The position numbers and the translations under genes were made by a program. 64,000 nt of DNA from Argyresthia goedartella. Its lineage: Eukaryota; Arthropoda; Insecta; Lepidoptera; Argyresthiidae. The stretch's first letter is position 1, and each line of letters begins with the position of its first letter. This document shows, piece by piece, positions 20,300 to 30,890 of the stretch. The stretch spans positions 30,805,356 to 30,869,355 of the forward strand of contig OX463815.1 in assembly GCA_949825045.1 (NCBI GenBank). Reading direction: 5' to 3'. The notes under the pieces were generated by a model, which worked only from the letters and a program-made list of their open reading frames with translations, was not told where the DNA came from and searched no databases.

Positions 20300-21692
20300 A
20301 AATAACTTGTTAGTATCTAACTATGCCTGCAAAAGACAAACAAAAAATATATATAATAATATATGAATATATATTAGAGTAAATAATATATAAATAACTT
20401 AATAATAGGAGATAAACTACAATTTTATACTATTTACATGGATGAACTTCATCATAATTTCGATGAGTTCCGGTTCACGGAAAAGGTAAGCCAAGAAGCA
20501 GCGAAAACTAGAAGGGAGAGGGATTTTAAATTTGGTAGCGAATTCATACAGATTGGGGGAAGGGGGCGAAGGGTTATTGGGGCAAGAAAAAAATATGTGC
20601 TCCAGAGAGCCGTCCTCCAGGCCGCAGTCGCATAGCGAGCTGTCCAGGATCCTGATTTTGTGCAGAAACACTGGCATGCAACAGTAGCCAATTCGAAGCC
20701 TGTACAACACAGATATTATGTTACGATGGACTTTTTTGTAGCGGAAGAACCAAGGTTTGGATGGAATGCTCGGTTGAATATTGGCGTAAGTGAGACCCTT
20801 AAGTGAACTAGATTGTTTCCACAAAGAATTCCAAGATGTTCGAAGATGCTCTTTGGAGAGGTGTAATAGATCATAGGGTTGATGCGAGTAATGGGACTTG
20901 TCAACATCCCCCGTGACAGCATTTTTTGCAAGTTGGTCTGCAATCTCATTACCTTTGATCCCAGAGTGACCGGCAATCCAAACTAAGTGAATAATTTTGT
21001 TTTTTTGACTACATTTCCAAATTAGGTCTTTAATTTTTAAAACTATGTTACTTTTTAATTTCGATTGAAATTGATTTTGACTAATGGCCTGAATACTACT
21101 TCATGAGTCTGAGAATATGACCGCATGATCAATGGAGTGGGACTCTATGAAGGAGCAAGCCTCCAGGATACCCACACATTCTCCCGTGAATACCGAAGAC
21201 TCAGGGGGACACTTGAGCTGGATATGAATATTTGAATTTTGAAAATAAATTCCAACACCCGTCGCGCTAGTAGGCGACAGTTTGGAGGCGTCGGTGAAAA
21301 ACTTGTGCCAGCCATTCCATCTTTCTGCTACAGCATCATTAAAGGTAGAGTTAGCAGCAGGAGTTTTTGGTGATGCCGATATTTAAAAATATGTGCACCC
21401 TAGAAACCAGAACATCATAGTTAACAAGGAAGATTGGAGATTCATCTGATAGGTTATGGGCTTTTTTAAAGCTTTTTACTATCGGAGGACAGCTTTTGAA
21501 TTTCCAGTATAAGCACCTGGGATTGTCTATAAAGGAGTTAAGTTCGGAAAGAATGGGTATAAGAGGATGAGTGGAGAAAGAAAAGGCTCGATAGAAGAAA
21601 CGGTCAGCGAGGTATTGTCGTCTTAACGCTAAGGGGGGATCACAGCACTCCACTTGTTGGTTGAGCTTGTGAGAACTGAGAAACGTTGACAA
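20300..21692 (-). mobile_element. 3' fragment of an RNase-H-type LINE
   Basis: The fragment starts near 21692 with QVECCDPPLALRRQYLADRF, equivalent to VECGDPPLNLRRQYLSDRF of the 3361 element. It runs through a decayed RNase H region (stop codons between 21350 and 20980) to the Cys-rich tail CDCGLEDGSLEHIFFSCP, and a stop at 20417. It is 5'-truncated, as is typical of LINE integration. Sequence differs enough from the left-end pair to be another subfamily of the same group. The 3' UTR is AT-rich and runs to about 20300. Confidence 0.85.
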
Positions 21693-22500
21693 ACAACTGA
21701 CGTGAGTCGTTCGAAAACCATTCTTTGCTGTTATTATCAGGGTAGACTCGGCTCTTGGTTTACTTTTGTTGCGTTCCGAGTTACGTCAACAAAGAAATCA
21801 TCGCTCACGTGACGTCCGTCACGAGTCACGACCATCCTGCCCGTTCCGAATGGATAATGACGACCATAATAGTTATCCATTCGGAACGCTTTGATCGCGA
21901 CGAAAGACGTTGACACTGACAGATGACACTATTGTATGTAACACAACTATTGTTTTTAATTAATAACAATAATATATTATAAACTAAAACTAAACTATAA
22001 CTACACTAAACTAAATTAAAATTTTCCCTGAGTTCGCTGCCGGGCGGGAGGGTGCCCAAGACGCTGGCACTGTTACCTCGCTGTATCGCAATACTGATGC
22101 GTTGAGCGAGGTAGGTGCCAGCTCTGCGGTCCCCTGACGCTTCGACGAGCCTCTTAGAGATGTCTTTTAGGACTCTTCGAGCGTCAAAATCAAAAGTGAG
22201 GTAATAACCAATTATGGAGCGCCAGGCAGGAGTCACTGCTGGTTGCTGTTTTAAGTTTGATTGCCAGCTGTCAGCGTGACTGCTGTCACTTTTGATGGCT
22301 CGCTCATAGCGCTGACGCTCAGAAGCATGGGCGATGATAGCACAACATGACGGCGTTAATGATGTCATTCATGACGTCATATCAACTATTTTGAGCTATT
22401 GTTTTCACGCTAAAACAACTCATTCGGAACGACCTCTTAGACGCTGTAATCGATTTTGTTGCGACTTGGAACGCGCTATATAAATGAAATGATAATGATG
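21693..22500. other. Repeat-like segment with an inverted motif and a 120-codon ORF
   Basis: CGTTCCGAATGGATA and its exact reverse complement lie at about 21841-21888, 17 nt apart, and ATTCGGAACG recurs at 22429. Between them a minus-strand ORF (22368-22006) contains WRSIIGYYLTFDFDARRVLK and YLAQRISIAIQRGNSASVLG. The ORF looks protein-like and TE-associated, but I cannot name the family. The repeated CGGAACG motif at both sides suggests a DNA transposon remnant (inference). Confidence 0.45.
22006..22368 (-). CDS. Hypothetical protein, probably transposon-derived
   Basis: This is an open frame of 120 codons with balanced composition. It contains a central aromatic block (AWRSIIGYYLTFDF) and an amphipathic block, RRAGTYLAQRISIAIQRGNS, followed by ASVLGTLPPG. 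No catalytic motif, signal peptide or membrane segment is seen. It lies between CGGAACG-type inverted motifs and next to a LINE fragment, which favours a mobile origin. No function is proposed. Confidence 0.35.
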   Translation of the reverse strand: MTSLTPSCCAIIAHASERQRYERAIKSDSSHADSWQSNLKQQPAVTPAWRSIIGYYLTFDFDARRVLKDISKRLVEASGDRRAGTYLAQRISIAIQRGNSASVLGTLPPGSELRENFNLV

Positions 22501-23039
22501 CATAGGATTAATATTAATTTTAGTATGAAAGTTTATTGTTTGAAGAGTGTTTGATTTTTACACATTGTTTCTTGTATTTAATTTTTCATAAAAATGATAG
22601 AATAAATAGGTAGGTACATAGTTTTATACCGGTTTGAGATGGATGCATTAAGTTCAGTTTAGAGGAAGACAAAATGTTCGATGCTTTCATAAAATTTGCA
22701 TATTTCATGAAATACAGTAGACGGGGCTCCCTTTAATTTTGTATGGGGAAATTGGAACGTCTATAGCAGACGTGCGTGCCCACTGTCCATTTGCATTGTA
22801 TTAGTTCTCTATATGATGTGACATAGAACGCTATTCGAACGCTGTAGGAGTTGTGATGTGGATGTGACCCCTACATATAATACTTATGCACCATATCGTG
22901 TGACAGTGGTGGAATACTATGGCAGTCGCTGCTCTAAAATCTGCATCCTTTTTTATACTGCATTGCTTTCTTATATTACAACCACACAACACATGGGTAT
23001 TTTTCGACTGTTCGACTCCCAGCCCCCAATCATTAATCA
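22501..23039. other. AT-rich interval, nothing recognised
   Basis: There is no supported gene, TIR or RNA. Small ORFs on both strands here overlap one another and show no motif. Confidence 0.5.
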
Positions 23040-24725
23040 ATCAATTAAATGTCTTTTTAACTGTAGATTTACATATACTTAGATATTTACATTGGAACAC
23101 TGTGGGAGAAGCAGGGCGTAGAAACTCCCACAGATTGATTTTTAGATCTCTTATAAAAATAGCTTGTGCCTATCTAATACCAATATTACGATATTAATTA
23201 TTATAATTAATAAAGGGAAATATTAAACTACACTTCAAAAATACAGATTTGCACAGCAAATATCAGGGCAAAATGCTGCGGTAGCTTAGGTGAAGGGTAA
23301 AGGGGGCGAGCGAAGCGAATCCTTCGTGTTAGGTTGACCATGTAAGAACAATAAAATACTTAAAACATGAACTTAAGTACTTAACTATTTAAAGCTTAAA
23401 AAGTGTTTTTGTTGATCGTTTTTTGCTGTGCAAATCAGTATATTTGATGTGCGATTAAATACTAGTCATTAATGAACAAGAACACATAATTACAAAATTA
23501 TTATAGCAAGTTAATTTAAGTAACAATGCTCAATTGTAATATCCCTTTTTTGACAAAGTCGCTTTAACATGGTTTTTGAAATGCTCAAATGGCAATTTCA
23601 AAATCTCCAGAGAAAGAGGTATCTTGTTGTAGTAGAGAATGCACTGACCCTTGTAAGAATTGCTAACCTTCGCGAGTCTAAGCCTAACTAGTCTCTGATT
23701 ATTTCTTAGGTTAACATTCAGCTATCGCTAAGTTTGGAATAAATATAAGGTTCTTGCGTAAATACATCATATATTCTAAAATAAATTGACTAGCTACAGT
23801 TAGTAGGTATGTCAATTTCTCTAAAAAGCTCTCGTAAGGACAGCTTAAGCCGCAGAAATTAATTTACCAGCTAATTTATCTATATGGGGTCCTCACTGCA
23901 ATTGCTATCAATGGTTATTCCAAGAAAATTCGATCATTTACTAATTCTAACGTGTTGCTGTCTTACACTAAACTGGTCTCAACTTGCCTGACATTTGGAA
24001 GTGAGAATTTGATGCACTTGGTTTTACCAGCGTTTAACAATAAATTATGAACTGTGAACGAATTCAAGATTAATAAAATACTCCATTAACATCATCAAAA
24101 TATTCTTTTTGTATTTCAATTTTGAAGAACAATGAAGTATCATCAGCAAACAACACTATATCAGTCAATTTCTCCACCACGAAAGGCAGATTGTAAATAA
24201 ACACCAGGAATAAGAAAGGGCCTAATATGGAACCTTGTGGAACGCCAATTTCTACTCCCGATCCATCAGATTTAACGCCGTTCACTTCTGGATTTTGAAT
24301 TATATTGCTTAGATATGATCTTGATAGATCTGATATATTTATTTTATTAGGAGCGTATTATGATCAACACAATCAAATGCCTCCGACAGATCGCAGAAAA
24401 CTCCGATAGCATCCTGTGCGGCCTCCCATGCAGACTAAATATGAGATACAAGGGCAATACCTGCATCCGTAGTCGATTTACCCCTATTGAAAACGTATTG
24501 TTTGGCGTGGAGTTCTTCTGTACGGTTGAAGTGTGAGAGCATTTGATTGAGTATAATCTTTTTAAATATTTTACTTAGTGCTAGAAGAACAGATATTGAT
24601 CTGAAATATGAAGAATCACCCTTGTCTCCCGACTTGAAAAAAGGTATAAAAGCTCCATCGTCAACATAATAATAGACATAGAATTACTGATACAATGACT
24701 TTCTCTGATATACCCCACCAGTTTA
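23040..24725 (-). mobile_element. Decayed LINE, second family, copy 1
   Basis: It is collinear with the better copy at 26880-28745. The 3' UTR phrase ACTGTGGGAGAAGCAGGGCG is at about 23100, and RT fragments follow, including SDGSGVEIGVPQGSILGPFL and DIVLFADDTSLFF (24285-24070). Many stops, small deletions and frame changes make it clearly older than copy 2. It is 5'-truncated near 24725. A GCGAAGC MITE (23230-23452) sits in its 3' UTR. Confidence 0.88.
23230..23452. mobile_element. GCGAAGC-hairpin MITE nested in the LINE 3' UTR
   Basis: TIRs are CACTTCAAAAATACAGATTT with GCACAGCAAA at the left, and TTTGCTGTGCAAATCAGTAT with ATTTGATGTG at the right, about 30 bp long with few mismatches. The interior carries GCGAGCGAAGCGAATCC. 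It is oriented opposite to the copy at 14858. It interrupts a LINE 3' UTR that continues on both sides and matches 26950-27110. Confidence 0.88.
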
Positions 24726-25436
24726 AAAAATCGTCGAGTGTCTATTTTGAAAAACTTATTGTATGGTAGAGATAATTAATGTCAAAAATTTCATCATATC
24801 ACCTCTATCGCACCGCATCAATTCGAGAGGCTTAGTTTGCCTGTCATAATTAATATCGCATGGATCGGCTAATAGACAGCTAGAAATAAAAATAGTTTCA
24901 TTCTAATTAGCTATAAATATAATTATCATTATCAGTTCGTGTTGAGTATCAAAACAACATTTACAAATACATAATAGCCATATATACAATTACTATTACT
25001 AACTAACGTTTTAACAAAGTTAACCTTACTTAAAACATAGAAATATCTGTACAAAATCAGAATTTTAGAGTCTTAAATATGGTGACCTTTTTGATAACGA
25101 GAACATTTAATAGAAGTAAAAAGATATATCTACCTCCCTATTATATATTGAGTTTACAAAACACAGAAGGCACTGCATTAATTTAAGGCACGTAAAGGCT
25201 TAATTTATCACTTTTGGTACCTTGCAACTTGCAATAACTTTATTTTGTTTTTACATAATTATTTTCTACAAGAAAATAATTTTCTAGATGAATGTCTTAT
25301 TGTCATACTCTTAGTACGTGGGTTTGCACATGTGTTTTAATGGATAATACCTTTCCCAATCCATATCACATCAAATCTTCACATTAACATCTTGTCACAA
25401 TTCCATTTAAAAGTTCGTAAAGTATGTTCCCAATAT
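24726..25436. other. AT-rich interval, nothing recognised
   Basis: No gene, TIR or tandem repeat was supported in this stretch. It would lie downstream of the minus-strand Rho-type GTPase gene. Confidence 0.5.
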
Positions 25437-25735
25437 CTTGTCCATTTGCCGTTAAGTTGGCTGTAGTGCGCAACTGTCAAAAAAATGGGGAAAAGCAATA
25501 TCCGATTGCCAGATTCAGATCACAATTCCCCGCTTTAAAAAATATTTTGCAGGTTTGTAGGTAGCAACAACCTGGTCACAATACCAAAAACGTAAATTAA
25601 ATTCAAATTATGCCTATGAGAATCTTAAAAATATATGTTAGTTATGATATTTCTCCCTAACTTTTGGATAAAACATTTTTCAAAAGGTAGCAATACTACC
25701 ACTACTTGCTACCAACTTAACGGCGAAGGGACAAG
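25437..25735. mobile_element. MITE with TTCGCCGTTAAGTTGG inverted repeats
   Basis: The left end CTTGTCCATTTGCCGTTAAG and the right end CTTAACGGCGAAGGGACAAG are inverted repeats of at least 24 bp. The interior is AT-rich and non-coding. A longer relative is at 33181-33666. Confidence 0.82.
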
Positions 25736-25861
25736 TCACAGAAATGCAATTTACAACAACGTTTTCCTGCCATAAAAATGTAGCAATCTACGGAGCGTCT
25801 GCGTTCAGGTTGTGAGTTACAACCAATTCTACGTTTTTCTGGTTACAGCCAGAAAAAAGTG

Positions 25862-26085
25862 CTTGTTTGGGCGGATATTGGCCCTTATCTGTAGAGAAAG
25901 TGTGACCAAGCCACCTCCATTTAGTTTGCCAATTCCCTTAGGGTGTGCCGAACACTGGGCTCCACCCCTAAATAAGACAGAATAGTTTCTAGCAGAAGGT
26001 TCTCTTCCATGTGACATATCACGGCTGGAAATCCAGCGAGGATGGCAGCATCGAAGGCGTTCATCAGCATCCACTTATTCTTCTT
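25862..26085 (-). pseudogene. Decayed duplicate of the GTPase terminal exon
   Basis: Read on the minus strand, NAFDAAILAGFPAVI and LLETILSY parallel DAFDAAILAGLPVVT and LWKKLFCLS of the genuine exon at 26846-26655. The similarity continues into the 3' flank: GAACACTGGGCTCCACCCCTA against GAACACTGGGTTCCATTCCTA, and GGATATTGGCCC against GAATATTGGCCC at about 26562. The stop codon is lost and the basic tail is gone. The copy lies about 690 bp downstream of the real exon, with a LINE fragment between them. Confidence 0.82.
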
Positions 26086-26269
26086 CTTTTCATGTGGAGG
26101 CGTTGAAAAGTAAATTTATATTACAGGTATATGTTTCCTAAATTTGGCTACGGCTATGGCATTCGCCGATGCTTTTTTTGCAGCCTACTCGTGACCTTGG
26201 GGACCATCTGGGCAAGCTTATAGGTGGTTCGTCGAATGTTCAGCCCCGCACTTGCAAAAGGAGTTCGAG

Positions 26270-26597
26270 GTTTTGGATATTATCTTAGGTTAGGTAGGTT
26301 GTCTTTTGTTCGGGCGACACCCATGCGCTGTCGGTTGAGCGCTCTCCAAACAGTCCACTCCTGTGTTGTAGGAGGAAGACGTTCTTCCAGTCTCTAAAGC
26401 CGTCGAGATGTTGGGTACAGCCTCTCCACTTCCGCAGTCGGCGTTCTATCGGCGTTCTCCTTAAAGGATCTCAGTGTTAGCGGGTTTGCTTTTCCTTCCC
26501 CGTGGGGTATGTCTAACATTATTCGGGCTATACTGATGGCTGCCTTTATAAAGTTGTTTTGGTGAATATTGGCCCAGTATACAAAGTGTTTTGACAA
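26270..26597 (-). pseudogene. LINE ORF2 C-terminal remnant
   Basis: On the minus strand the peptide runs VYWANIHQNNFIKAAISIAR, then after a stop EWTVWRALNRQRMGVARTKD. The WxxLNRxRxGVxRTKxNL pattern is typical of the region just before the terminal Cys knuckle of insect LINE ORF2 proteins. It is a short remnant lying between the two copies of the GTPase terminal exon. Confidence 0.6.
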
Positions 26598-26654
26598 GCT
26601 AACTTCATTTCGTTATCCTTTCTCTTGGAGCACGACGAACACTGGGTTCCATTC

Positions 26655-26846
26655 CTAACTAAGACAGAACAGTTTCTTCCACAAAGGTTTCTTCCAGGTC
26701 ACAACAGGAAGACCAGCAAGGATGGCGGCATCGAAGGCGTCCTTCAGCTGTCTTCGTGTCTTTGCTGACGTTTCGATGTAGGTGGCGTTGATCTTGGCTG
26801 CTAGGGCCTTGGCCTCGGCTTCGGAGACCACATGCTCGCCGCGTGT
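26655..26846 (-). CDS. Rho-family GTPase (RhoU/RhoV-like), terminal exon; main entry
   Basis: This is the last coding exon of a minus-strand gene also represented at 29315-29515 and 54896-54954. It begins after GTCCACAG, in phase 0. It encodes TRGEHVVSEAEAKALAAKIN, then YIETSAKTRRQLKDAFDAAI, then a short tail WKKPLWKKLFCLS and a stop. TSAK is the G5 (SAK-type) guanine-binding motif. There is no CAAX box; the basic, Trp-containing tail with one Cys resembles the palmitoylated tails of RhoU/RhoV. With the other exons about 150 C-terminal residues are known. Such proteins act at membranes on actin and cell adhesion. A LINE ends about 33 nt before the acceptor, and a decayed copy of this exon lies downstream at 25862. 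Confidence 0.85.
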   Translation of the reverse strand, partial: TRGEHVVSEAEAKALAAKINATYIETSAKTRRQLKDAFDAAILAGLPVVTWKKPLWKKLFCLS

Positions 26847-26879
26847 CTGTGGACAGAGAGAATAGGGAGTTAGTGGGTT

Positions 26880-28745
26880 CAATAGTCAATAGTCAATAGT
26901 CAAAGTACTTTATTACTGTAGATATTTACATATACTTAGCAAACGTCATTTTTTGCCTCTTCTCTACATTGGACCACTGTGGGAGAAGAAGGGCGTAGAA
27001 ACTCCCACAGATTTATTTTTAGATCTCTTTTAAAAATAGGTTGTGCTTAACTAATACAAATATGAAAAATTTAATTGTTATGATTAATAAGCAGGAATAA
27101 ATAATTACAAAATTATTAACAGCAAGGTCTGTGTTGAGCCAGATTAACCCCATACAGTCCTGTCATTTAAGTAATCTTGAACATTGTAATATCCCTTTTT
27201 CGACAAAGTCGCTTTAACATGCTTTTTAAATTGCTCAAATGGCAATTTCAAAATCTCCAGAGGTATCTTATTGTAGTAGAGAATGCACTGACCCTTGAAA
27301 GAATTGCTAACCTTCGCGAGTCTAAAACGGGGCGCACATAGTCTGTGATTATTTCTTAGGTTAACATTACAGCTGTCGCTAAGTTTGGAAAATGTTGTAA
27401 GGTTCTTGCGTACATACATTATATTTTCGAAAATAAATTGACTAGCTACTGTTAGTATGTCAATTTCTTTAAAAAGCTCTCTTAAGGAGTCTGTTCGTTT
27501 TAAATTATAAATTGCTCGAATAGCTCTTTTCTGTAAAATAAAAATAGTTTGAATATCCGCTGCTTTCCCCCACAACAAGATACCATAGGACATCACACTA
27601 TGAAAGTAACTAAAATATACTAGCCTAGATGTAGCCACATCCGTGCTTTGTCTGATGTTCCTAACAGCGTAAGCCGCAGAACTTAATTTACCAGCCAATT
27701 TATCTATGTGGGGTCCCCACTGCAATTTACTATCAATGGTTATTCCAAGAAACTTCGTATCATTTACCAATTCTAACGTGCTGTTGTCTAACACCAAACT
27801 AGTCTCAACTTGCCTGACATTTGGAAGTGAGAATTTGATACACTTGGTTTTACCAGCGTTTAACAATAAATTATTAACTGTGAACCAATTCAAGGTTAAA
27901 GACAGTACACCATTAACATCATCAAAATCTCCTTTTTGTCTTTCAATTTTGAAGACCATTGAAGTATCATCAGCAAACAACACTATGTCAGTTAATTTCT
28001 CCACCATGAAAGGCAGATCATTAATATATACCAGGAATAAGAAAGGGCCTAATATGGAACCTTGTGGAACGCCAATTTTAACACCCGATCCATCAGATTT
28101 TACGCCGTTAACTTCTGCCTTTTGAATTCTATTGCTTAGGTATGATCTTAGTAGATCCAACGCTTTATTTCTAACTCCGTAATGATTTAATTTAATTAAT
28201 AGCGTATTATGATCAACACAATCAAACGCCTTCGACAGGTCGCAAAAAACTCCGATAGCATCCTGTGCGGCCTCCCATGCAGAATAAATATGAGATACAA
28301 GGGAAATACCTGCATCCGTAGTCGATTTACCCCTAGTGAAACCATATTGTTTAGCGTGGAGTTGTTTTGTACGGTTGAAGTGTGAGAGCATTTGATTGAG
28401 TATAATCTTTTCAAATATTTTACTTAGTGTTGGAAGAACAGATATTGGTCTGAAATTTGAAGGATCGCCCTTATCTCCCGATTTGAACAGCGGTATAAGT
28501 TTACTGTGTTTCATGAGGTCTGGAAAATCCCCATCGTCAACACATTTATTGAATATATAAGCTAAGTGTGGGGCTATAACTAGAATTACTGAACCAATGA
28601 CTTTGACTGATATACCCCACAGGTCTTCCGTATTTTTTAAGTTAAGTAATTTAAACGTTTTGACAATGTCCTGGGGATATACATGATGAAATTTTAAATA
28701 TACATTACTGACGCTAGTGTTATTTTTTAATAAAGTCTCTGTTCA
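26880..28745 (-). mobile_element. LINE, second family, copy 2, 5'-truncated
   Basis: It is oriented like the host GTPase gene and lies in its last intron. The 5' truncation is near 28745, inside ORF2. The RT frame is open to 27144, and a 3' UTR of about 240 bp ends in tandem ACTATTG units (four copies, 26880-26907). The 3' microsatellite tail fits the CR1/Jockey type of LINE; the exact clade is not claimed. It is much better preserved than copy 1 at 23040, so it is a later insertion of the same family. Confidence 0.9.
27144..28741 (-). CDS. LINE reverse transcriptase, N-terminally truncated
   Basis: The open frame runs about 532 codons from the truncation point to the stop at 27144; the first Met is at 28514. 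It contains KLIPLFKSGDKGDPSNFRPI, QYGFTRGKSTTD, FCDLSKAFDCVDH, VPQGSILGPFLFLVYINDLP and the catalytic VLFADDTSMV, in the normal RT order. A thumb/C-terminal region with KFLGITIDSKLQWGPHI follows. Endonuclease and ORF1 are missing, and no RNase H is encoded. The frame is intact, but without a promoter or endonuclease it should be inactive. It lies in sense orientation within a host intron. Confidence 0.92.
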
Positions 28746-29314
28746 GGTAGAATAAAACAGTATTTGTATGGATTTTAGCGCCTTTTTGCGAGGGATCTCT
28801 GCCTATGGCCCATATTCGATACTTTTTAGCAAGAGTTGTGGAAAATTTTCAGTAGTCCGGCAGTAAAGTCCGGAAATATTATAATTTGAGTTAGCGAATA
28901 GAGGCTTGGATCTTGAGAATACTGTTCCATTTTATATTGTGCTCCTTATAATTTTAGAAAAGTGGGATTCTATGTCCACTTTATGTCATATCGTCACTCT
29001 TTCCATACATGGTGGCAAAGGCACGTTGTGCTGTCGAGACAAACAGGCAGGCATACATTCATCCATCACCTATCCGTCAGACATACATTGTATCACCATC
29101 ATCACACCCAAATAAGACACTTAGTCAGTCTCTATGATCTATGACAATACCGCCATACGCGCATACATACTCAATATCTTATCGTCCTCATCATCATACT
29201 CAGCATCGACCCACTGCCGGGCATAAGCCTCTTCCCCATAGCACCAATCCTTACGGTCCTGTGCAAACCACATCCGGTGAGATCCTAACATTACCTTAAT
29301 CAGAAACCACTTAC
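28746..29314. other. GTPase intron segment
   Basis: It contains a short repeat phrase, CGACCCACTGCCGGGCATAAGCCTCTTCC (29207-29235; longer than shown elsewhere), widespread in Lepidoptera, and otherwise AT-rich sequence without a gene. The donor of the exon at 29315 (GTAAGT) is at its right edge. Confidence 0.5.
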
Positions 29315-29515
29315 TCTAAGATTCTGCAGCACCCTTGGATCCAAAGCGAGGTCGCTCTGAGTCCCCACCAGCAACAAAGGCGCCCTTAGTCCAGCCACGG
29401 CCCCAGTCCACCGCTCCGCCACCGAACGGAAGGTCTCCGGCCTCACGATGGAGAAGCAGAGCATCAGCACGTCAGTACCAGGGTAGCAGAGCGCCCGGAG
29501 CTCCGACATGGAGTC
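29315..29515 (-). CDS. Rho-family GTPase, penultimate exon
   Basis: This exon is 201 nt, 67 codons, phase 0 on both sides. The acceptor CTCTCTTCCAG precedes GACTCC and the donor is AGA followed by GTAAGT. It encodes DSMSELRALCYPGTDVLMLC, then FSIVRPETFRSVAERW, then LLLVGTQSDLALDPRVLQ. VGTQSDL is the G4 (TKxD-type) guanine motif in the TQSDL form that I associate with RhoU/RhoV. The peptide continues DTAGQ from the exon at 54896 and joins TRGEH of the exon at 26846, both in frame. It is GC-rich against an AT-rich intron. Confidence 0.88.
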
Positions 29516-29739
29516 CTGGAAGAGAGAGAGGGGATGGTTGTAATGTGGGTGGAATTGAGAAACAGTTGTTTAACGAATTGTTACTCAGTACCTACAGAAT
29601 GAACCTGTCGCAGCCAACTAGCTTAATAAGCCGTTCAGATAAAATCCTAGCCATTTAATGGAATGACGTTCAGTCATTTACTGCACAGTTTAGCCAATGA
29701 TTATTGGCTTAATAAAGACTGTCTGGACGAAGTGGTGGG

Positions 29740-29830
29740 TTATGGTAGGTAAAGGATAAAGGGGGTGAGCGAAGCCCCCTTTATCCTTCGTGTCAGGTTG
29801 AACTTGTAAGAACAACAAAATGCAAGGCTA
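29740..29830. repeat. GCGAAGC-hairpin MITE fragment
   Basis: AAGGATAAAGGGGG and CCCCCTTTATCCTT flank TGAGCGAAG, forming a near-perfect 14-bp stem. GTGTCAGGTTGAACTTGTAA follows. It lacks the TIRs of the full copies. Confidence 0.75.
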
Positions 29831-29907
29831 TGCGAGGATAGCCAACAAAAAAATAACGGTTGCACAGGACCTTAGTTGAGTGGCGTGTAATGAGGCGGCT
29901 TTTATAG

Positions 29908-30115
29908 GGTTCCGTACCCGAAAGGTGCCAAACGGGACCCATTACTAAGCCTTCGCTGTCCGTCCGTCCGTCTGTCACCAGGCTGAATCTCATGAACCCT
30001 GATAGTTAAAAAGATGAAATTTTCATAGATGATGTATTTTTGTTGCCGCTATAACAACAATTACTAAAAAACAGAATAAAATAATTGATTTATCTGTAAA
30101 CCACATACAAACTTA
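29908..30115 (+). repeat. GGGTTCCGTACC interspersed repeat, left part
   Basis: It starts AGGGTTCCGTACCCGAAAGG and continues through CGCTGTCCGTCCGTCCGTCT and ATGTATTTTTGTTGCCGCTA. It is collinear with 10748-10920 and lacks the right end. Confidence 0.8.
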
Positions 30116-30890
30116 TGAAAAATAAAAAATAAAATATGTGGCACAATAATGACTCCTGCTTTCAGATCTTGCTGCTACGTATAGGATTATAAGAGCGGGA
30201 ATTACGATTGTATCAACTATAGTCTCGTACTAAGAAAACCGTTAAGAACCCTTTTGTGTATTTCCGTTTTCGTTTAACCATTGTGTAAATTGGTGCTAGG
30301 AAAGTAGCCCATTAACTTGCTTGCTTGGCTGTTCCACCTGTAATTAGATCGCTTCTTGTCACCGTGTGAAATCACCATGAGCGAACAAAAACACATAAAT
30401 GTTCTTACTCCAGAACGGCGTCAAGTGTCCGAGAACGGTGAAAGTGCCCCATTGAATATGATGAAGTGGCCATTCACTCATGCGGTAACTAAAACTTTTC
30501 TAGTATTCTGTGACTGTCACTTTTTTATCATATCAACCGACACTGCAGCTTTATAACAACTAAAAGTTTCTTCTTCCTTCTTTACCCTCACATGGGGTCT
30601 GGGACCAATATAAGTCTTCTCTATTTTTCTCTATCCATGCCTATTAGAGCTCCGCACGTATTCTCTACATCCCGTGCTTCTGCCAGGATCATTATTTTCC
30701 AAAATAAATCAAATGTATGTAGGTCAGTCCAGCAAGTCCTATTGTAACGAAGGTATACTTGGAAGATAACAGATACCAATGTATTCGATCGTAGATAAAC
30801 AATTACTGGTAAAAAAGTAGACCTATATTCCTTTTTTTAAAGTAAAACAAAAAGAAAAGAACCCTCGCCGAAATCTCTGCGATGACTTAA
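30116..30890. other. GTPase intron segment, nothing recognised
   Basis: The stretch is AT-rich and no element end was identified. A 66-codon ORF at 30356 has no motif and is regarded as chance. Confidence 0.5.
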
